Assembly: GCF_016718685.1 (NCBI RefSeq)
Contig: NZ_JADKCX010000007.1
Coordinates: 1-64,000 of the forward strand
Source: Haliscomenobacter sp.
GTDB lineage: Bacteria > Bacteroidota > Bacteroidia > Chitinophagales > Saprospiraceae
DNA: 64,000 bases
Reading direction: 5' to 3'
Positions 60,101 to 64,000 of the stretch are shown piece by piece. Under the pieces are notes generated by a model, which saw only the letters and a program-made list of their open reading frames with translations, was not told where the DNA came from and ran no database searches. A program made the position numbers and the translations under genes. Within the stretch, counting starts at the first letter, position 1, and the number at the start of each line of letters is the position of its first letter.

Positions 60101-60541
60101 CAGGATGGTTCCTGCCGGAAGAGCACATTTTCCGCCGCCATGCCGAATTTGCCAAAGCACTGGTTGAAGCTGGGGGCATTGCGGGCATTGGTTCGCATGG
60201 CCAATTGCAAGGCCTGGGCTACCACTGGGAGTTATGGGCAGTACAGTCGGGGGGGATGAAAAACCACGACGCCTTGCGCGTTGCCACCATCCTGGGTGCG
60301 CAAGCCATCGGCCTCAGCAAAGACCTGGGCTCACTGGAACCCGGCAAACTGGCCGACTTGCTGATCATGGACAAAAAACCCGCTGGACAACATCCGCAAT
60401 TCCAACTCCATCAAGTATGTGATGAAAAATGGCCGTTTGTACGAGGGCGATTCGCTCAACGAAGTGTATCCACGCGTCCAGGCTGCTCCGGCGCCGGAGT
60501 GGCGGGTGGATCGGCCGAGTGGGGTTCCGGGGATGAAGTAG
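57142..60541 (+). CDS. beta-propeller amidohydrolase (one frameshift near the end)
   Basis: This exported enzyme of about 1133 residues has a signal peptide (MKPNLRTRFTLLLLLISFGS, ATG at 57142), TolB/PD40 beta-propellers (about 60-660, WSPDGKKIAFTSDRSG and similar), a Lys/Glu-rich linker (about 670-710) and an amidohydrolase domain with metal-ligand HAHMW (about 780), GHEHAF (about 920), IGSHGQ (about 1020, metal-ligand position). The last part changes frame at a run of six A near 60374; with five A it reads DKNPLDNIRNSNSIKYVM and stops at 60541 with VPGMK. The substrate is unknown; related proteins are called imidazolonepropionase-like or TolB-fused amidohydrolases. Confidence 0.9.
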
Positions 60542-60630
60542 GAGAGTTCGGGGGTTCGAAGGTTCGGGAGTTCGGGGTTGTCGGCAAACTCTGAACCCCC
60601 GAACCCCCGAACTCCCGAACCCTCGAACCC
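60542..60630. repeat. palindrome between convergent genes (GGTTCGGG type)
   Basis: The left arm 60542-60579 (GAGAGTTCGGGGGTTCGAAG...) and right arm 60594-60630 (AACCCCCGAACCCCCGAACT...) are close reverse complements built of four to five GTTCGGG words. It fills the space between the stops of the amidohydrolase and the helical unknown gene and is the clearest member of its class. Confidence 0.8.
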
Positions 60631-62146
60631 TACCCCCCCTTCCTCCCCAGCGTGGCCCCCGTCATTTCCCACAAATCTTCAAACGGAACAATTTCAATTT
60701 CGTGCCCCTGCGGGCTGATTTGTAGTGGCTGTTGGCGCAACATGGCCAGGTAACGTTCGGCGCGTGGGCGTATAGCTTGAGGGTGAAAGTGTGCTTTGGG
60801 GATTTGCAACAACAGCCGAATGAACACATTGCAGCGGTAGTTTTCATCCTGCTTCAAATAACGGCTGCAATAGCGATCGATGGCTTCCATCCGGTCGATG
60901 ACGGCATCAAAACGTTTTTGGGCGATCATGAACAGGATCTGAATGATCAGAATTGGGATGTTCATGCCTTTTTTGTCTTTCGAAAAGTGGGCACTTCGTT
61001 CAAAAATTTATTGAGCCTGAACTTGCTGTTGGTTTCAGGTGGATAGATGCTCAACTTGCCAATAAAAATCAGGTATTGCAACCAGGCTTCGTAGATTTTC
61101 CAATGCTCAGCGCTGCGTTTGCCCAATTGTTTAAATGAGGGATGGCAGGTGGCGTGTTGCCAAATGCTGTAGGCCTGTTGGTAATTGCGGGTATGCAAAG
61201 CCAGCAGCAAACACAAGGCGCGGTTTTTATACCAATTGAATGAACCCTCATTTTCCAGCTCCAGAGCTCGTTCTACCACCGTTCGGCCAGTGGGGTAATC
61301 TTTCAATTGTATGTGACAAACCAGTTTTTGGTACAAAAAAGTCAAGAACGCCTGGGGCGGTACAAACGCGATTGCCGCCAAGGCATTGATGGCTTCATCG
61401 CAGGCAATCGCCGTTTCCATGTAATTGCCTTCTTCCATCAAGGCCGCTACTTTGAGCAAGTACACGTGGCGCAAAAAATGGTAAGAGCGGTGCTCCTCCA
61501 TCAAGGGGCGTAATTGTTCATAATACGTTTTGGCCAAAGAAGAACCAGGTGCGGCCTGGCTGCGGTTAATCAGGTGATTGTGTACCAAGCGGATGTATAA
61601 ATCCTCGGCTAAATTTTCACATTGCCACAACCGCACATATTCCGTGTGCAAGTCATTGTAATATTTGAGCTTGCGAACGTCGGGCTGACGGGTGGAATAA
61701 TACAAACGCAAAATTTTACTGATGTTGACCAACAATTCTGAAAACTGATAATACTGGGCGTGCTTAAAAATTTTGAGGGCCAAATCTACCGCCACTTTGC
61801 TCGCGCCCCGATTGAGCAAAATTTTCACCGCAGCCCATTCTTTGCAACAAGTGATGTAGGCCTGGTCCCAATCGGTGTACCCCGGCTGTTTGGTATCGAT
61901 GAAAAAAACTGCGTTGATCAAGCGATTTTTTAAGCGATTTTTGAGCTTTCGGTAGCTCTGATCTGCGGGTTGGGTATCAAAATAATAACTTGCTGCTTCT
62001 TCATCTGAGATGAATTCTCCCGAAGCGATCTTAAAATAAAGGCTGTTGACCATTGAAGTGCGCCCCTGTTCGGCTTGTCCCAAGAGCTCGATGGACTTAA
62101 GTTTGTTGCGGCTGACCAAATCAACCAATTCCCGAATGACTTCCAT
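60630..62146 (-). CDS. all-helical protein of unknown function, about 505 residues (one frameshift)
   Basis: The first part (MEVIRELVDLVSRNKLKSIE... to about residue 390) and the last 111 residues (MNIPILIIQILFMIAQKRFD...) are in different frames that overlap by four bases (ATGA). Adding one A near 60985 reads PTFRKDKKGMNIPILI and gives one protein. The sequence is Leu/Tyr/Arg-rich and helical throughout, with TPR-like spacing (for example RTVVERALELENEGSFNWYK), no signal peptide and no catalytic motif. Two separate genes with an ATGA overlap is the alternative. I do not recognise a named family. Confidence 0.7.
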
Positions 62147-62168
62147 GTACCTATGGCATTAAATAATG

Positions 62169-62191
62169 AAAAAGCCCGTCTCAGCACGGGT
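62169..62191 (-). terminator. short terminator on the minus strand
   Basis: ACCCGTGCTGAGACGGGC followed by TTTTTC on the minus strand (stem CCCGT/ACGGG). It lies just upstream of the helical gene, so it ends a transcript coming from the right. Confidence 0.6.
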
Positions 62192-62314
62192 TGAGTACGA
62201 ATGGAAATCTTCTAAAGGATGCTATAATTTTGGAAAATGGTAGAAAGGCGAGCAATCAGGACTTAAAGATGGGATGTTTTGGGGGAAAATGCAAGTTGAG
62301 TACCTGATTTGGCA

Positions 62315-62353
62315 CAAAAAAGGCCCAACCAAGCATTAGCTTAATCCGGGCCT
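62315..62353 (-). terminator. terminator on the minus strand, downstream of the sugar dehydrogenase gene
   Basis: On the minus strand AGGCCC (62353-62348) and GGGCCT (62326-62321) pair, with an inner AAGC/GCTT stem, followed by a T6 run. It is 325 bases after the dehydrogenase stop. The gap between 62354 and 62677 and that between 62192 and 62314 contain no protein gene I can support; a TAATTTTG box is at 62225 on the plus strand. Confidence 0.75.
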
Positions 62354-62677
62354 GCACATTTGCCTTACAACATATAATTACACAACCTTTCCAAAACCGA
62401 TAGATTTTCAATAATCTAACCAAGCGCTAAAGCAGGGAAGAGTGAAGCACCTTTGCCCCACTCTCCCGCAGTCTTGCTAATCACCCTTAGTTAACAATGA
62501 TCCTCTTTTATCAAAAATCATGGTTCAAAGATCGGTGGGTAGGGGATTAGAGGCACTACCAAAAGAATGGTGGAGTGGTATCCGCAGATGTTGCTTTTTT
62601 TTGTAGAATCTCTTTCTCAATAAATTGACAATAAATGCTTTATCGCTTTTGTCGTTCAATTAATGCCGTTCAACAAC

Positions 62678-63910
62678 TCACTTTCCCCCAATCCGATACA
62701 AGCGCCCCTGATCCGTCACCGCATACAGCGCGCCATCCTTCCCTTGTGTCACATCCCGAAAACGTTGGAATTCTCCTGCCAGCAGGCGCTCTTCACCCAC
62801 CACTTTATTGTTTTCAATCACCAAACGGGCAATGTGCATGCCGCTCAGGCAGCCCACAAAAAGGTTGTTTTTCCATTCAGGAATCTGATTGCCGCTGTAA
62901 AACGTCATGCCACTGGGCGATACCGAGGGGTCCCAATAATACACGGGTTGTTCTAATCCTTCTTTTTGCTGGATCGCATCGCCGACTTTTTTGCCACCGT
63001 ACTCGATGCCGTAGGTAATGGTGGGCCAACCGTAGTTTTTCCCTGCCCGAACGTGGTTGATCTCGTCACCCCCTCGTGGGCCAAACTCGTTGGAGAACAA
63101 TTCCCCAGTGGCAGGCTGAAAGGCCAAGCCCTGTACATTGCGGTGACCATAGGAGTACAACTCGGGCCTCGCGTCGGCTTGGTTTGCAAAGGGATTACCT
63201 GTCACTGCTTTGCCATCCTTGGTGATGCGCACGATTTTTCCCAAACCCGAATTCAACTGCTGCGCTTGCGGGCGGGTCACTATGTCAGAGCGCTCGCCGG
63301 TACTGACAAAAAGATTGCCACTTTTGTCAAAAAGAATCCGACCGCCATAATGTAAACTTCCCTTGTGGGCAGGCGTGGCACGGTAGATCACCGTGGCATT
63401 TTCGACCTTGCTTTCATCTGCCGAAAGTTTGCCCTTAGCTACCGAAGTATGGGTGCCGCCGTCTACACTTTCTGAAAAAACCCAGTACAACATCCGGTTT
63501 TGCTCAAAAGCAGGATCAATCGTAATCCCCAATAAACCACCTTGCCCGCTGGAATTCACGGCGGGTAACCCGGTGATGGCTGGGCTCAGTTCACCACTGG
63601 TTTTGGCGATGCGCAAGGTACCATTTCCTTTTTCGGTGATGAGCAACCTGCCATCCGGGAGGCTGGTGATGCCCCAGGGAGCGGACAATCCTTCAGTGAG
63701 GACCTTAAATTCATACGGCGTTGTGGTTTTTACACCGCCCACTCGCGTTTGACCCGCGAAGGCAGGTTTGTAATCCGAATTGGCAGCGTTGGTTTCGACC
63801 GGAGCACCGGTGGTGACGGCATTGTCATTTACTTTTGCGGCAGGAGTTTGACCGCAAGAGGTAAATGCGGCAGCGCCTAAGACCAAGAGGAATAATGCAG
63901 TTGTTTTCAT
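62678..63910 (-). CDS. PQQ-dependent sugar dehydrogenase-like lipoprotein
   Basis: This 410-residue lipoprotein (lipobox FTSC, Cys about 19) carries a six-bladed beta-propeller of the soluble glucose dehydrogenase type: LSAPWGITSLPDGRLLITEK at the start, GQGGLLGITIDPAF, HYGGRILFDKSGNLFVSTGER, YSYGHRNVQGLAFQP, FGPRGGDEINHVRAGKNYGWP and ARLVIENNKVVGEERLL near the end. The family oxidises aldose sugars with PQQ and calcium; the catalytic His of the GGxL/HYGG region and the GHRN segment are present. Electron acceptor and sugar are unknown. The gene is intact and ends 325 bases before a terminator. The region to the right (63911-64000) shows no feature. Confidence 0.9.
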   Translation of the reverse strand: MKTTALFLLVLGAAAFTSCGQTPAAKVNDNAVTTGAPVETNAANSDYKPAFAGQTRVGGVKTTTPYEFKVLTEGLSAPWGITSLPDGRLLITEKGNGTLRIAKTSGELSPAITGLPAVNSSGQGGLLGITIDPAFEQNRMLYWVFSESVDGGTHTSVAKGKLSADESKVENATVIYRATPAHKGSLHYGGRILFDKSGNLFVSTGERSDIVTRPQAQQLNSGLGKIVRITKDGKAVTGNPFANQADARPELYSYGHRNVQGLAFQPATGELFSNEFGPRGGDEINHVRAGKNYGWPTITYGIEYGGKKVGDAIQQKEGLEQPVYYWDPSVSPSGMTFYSGNQIPEWKNNLFVGCLSGMHIARLVIENNKVVGEERLLAGEFQRFRDVTQGKDGALYAVTDQGRLYRIGGK

Positions 63911-64000
63911 AAGAGACCTGAATTTTAATCAAGGTAACAATAAAAGCGTACACATTTGTTCGAAGATGAACAATAATGGTTTCGACAAACTATCTTAAAC

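Noticed and set aside
1..64000. tRNA, rRNA, transposase, integrase or phage genes
   Set aside because: I looked for TΨC-arm motifs, terminal inverted repeats with transposase frames and integrase motifs and found none I could support.

Overview
The window looks like chromosomal DNA of a member of Bacteroidota, most likely the Saprospiria (Haliscomenobacter/Lewinella relatives). Reasons: a TonB-dependent receptor with an N-terminal carboxypeptidase-regulatory domain, a PorV/PorQ-family protein beside a very large protein with a type IX secretion (T9SS) sorting domain, an Omp28-family lipoprotein, Rho with a long Arg/Asp/Glu-rich insertion, arrays of 800-residue MacB/FtsX-type permeases, and TAnnTTTG promoter -7 boxes. 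I see no phage, transposase, CRISPR array, rRNA or tRNA. The genus assignment is inference.

Layout. 1-12 kb: a minus-strand operon running TonB receptor, giant T9SS protein, PorV-like protein, Asn-rich lipoprotein, metallophosphoesterase/PA14 protein. 12-21 kb: housekeeping (VanZ-like, TPR protein, rpmH, frr, YugP-type peptidase, divergent serS and rho). 20.8-24.8 kb: a tightly coupled pair, an RlaP-like nucleotidyltransferase and an SF2 helicase with four membrane helices. 25-34.8 kb: two small unknowns, a tricorn-type protease, a Nif3 protein with its zinc-ribbon partner, an Omp28 lipoprotein, a POT peptide transporter and a START-domain protein. 34.8-48.4 kb: five paralogous FtsX-type permeases plus one beta-barrel gene, all on the minus strand, with no ATPase gene. 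48.7-51.1 kb: an overlapping LuxR-type response regulator and TPR histidine kinase. 51.1-51.7 kb: an intergenic region with a candidate structured RNA that has its own promoter and terminator. 51.7-64 kb: an AddA/UvrD-like helicase, a vWA protein, a beta-propeller amidohydrolase, a helical unknown and a PQQ-type sugar dehydrogenase.

Two window-wide patterns matter for any reader. First, many genes are interrupted by single-base (occasionally two-base) indels, mostly in short homopolymers. Because serS, rho and conserved Nif3 are hit, these are more likely sequence errors than pseudogenes, so I annotate the reconstructed full-length genes and state where frames change. Second, at least six intergenic spaces hold long imperfect palindromes whose arms are made of degenerate tandem words, with a different word at each site but the same architecture.

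Functional links visible here: the first operon looks like a surface or secretion module with its own PorV-like shuttle; the kinase/regulator pair is divergent from the permease array, so it may control it; the nucleotidyltransferase/helicase pair is a candidate nucleic-acid processing system at the membrane.
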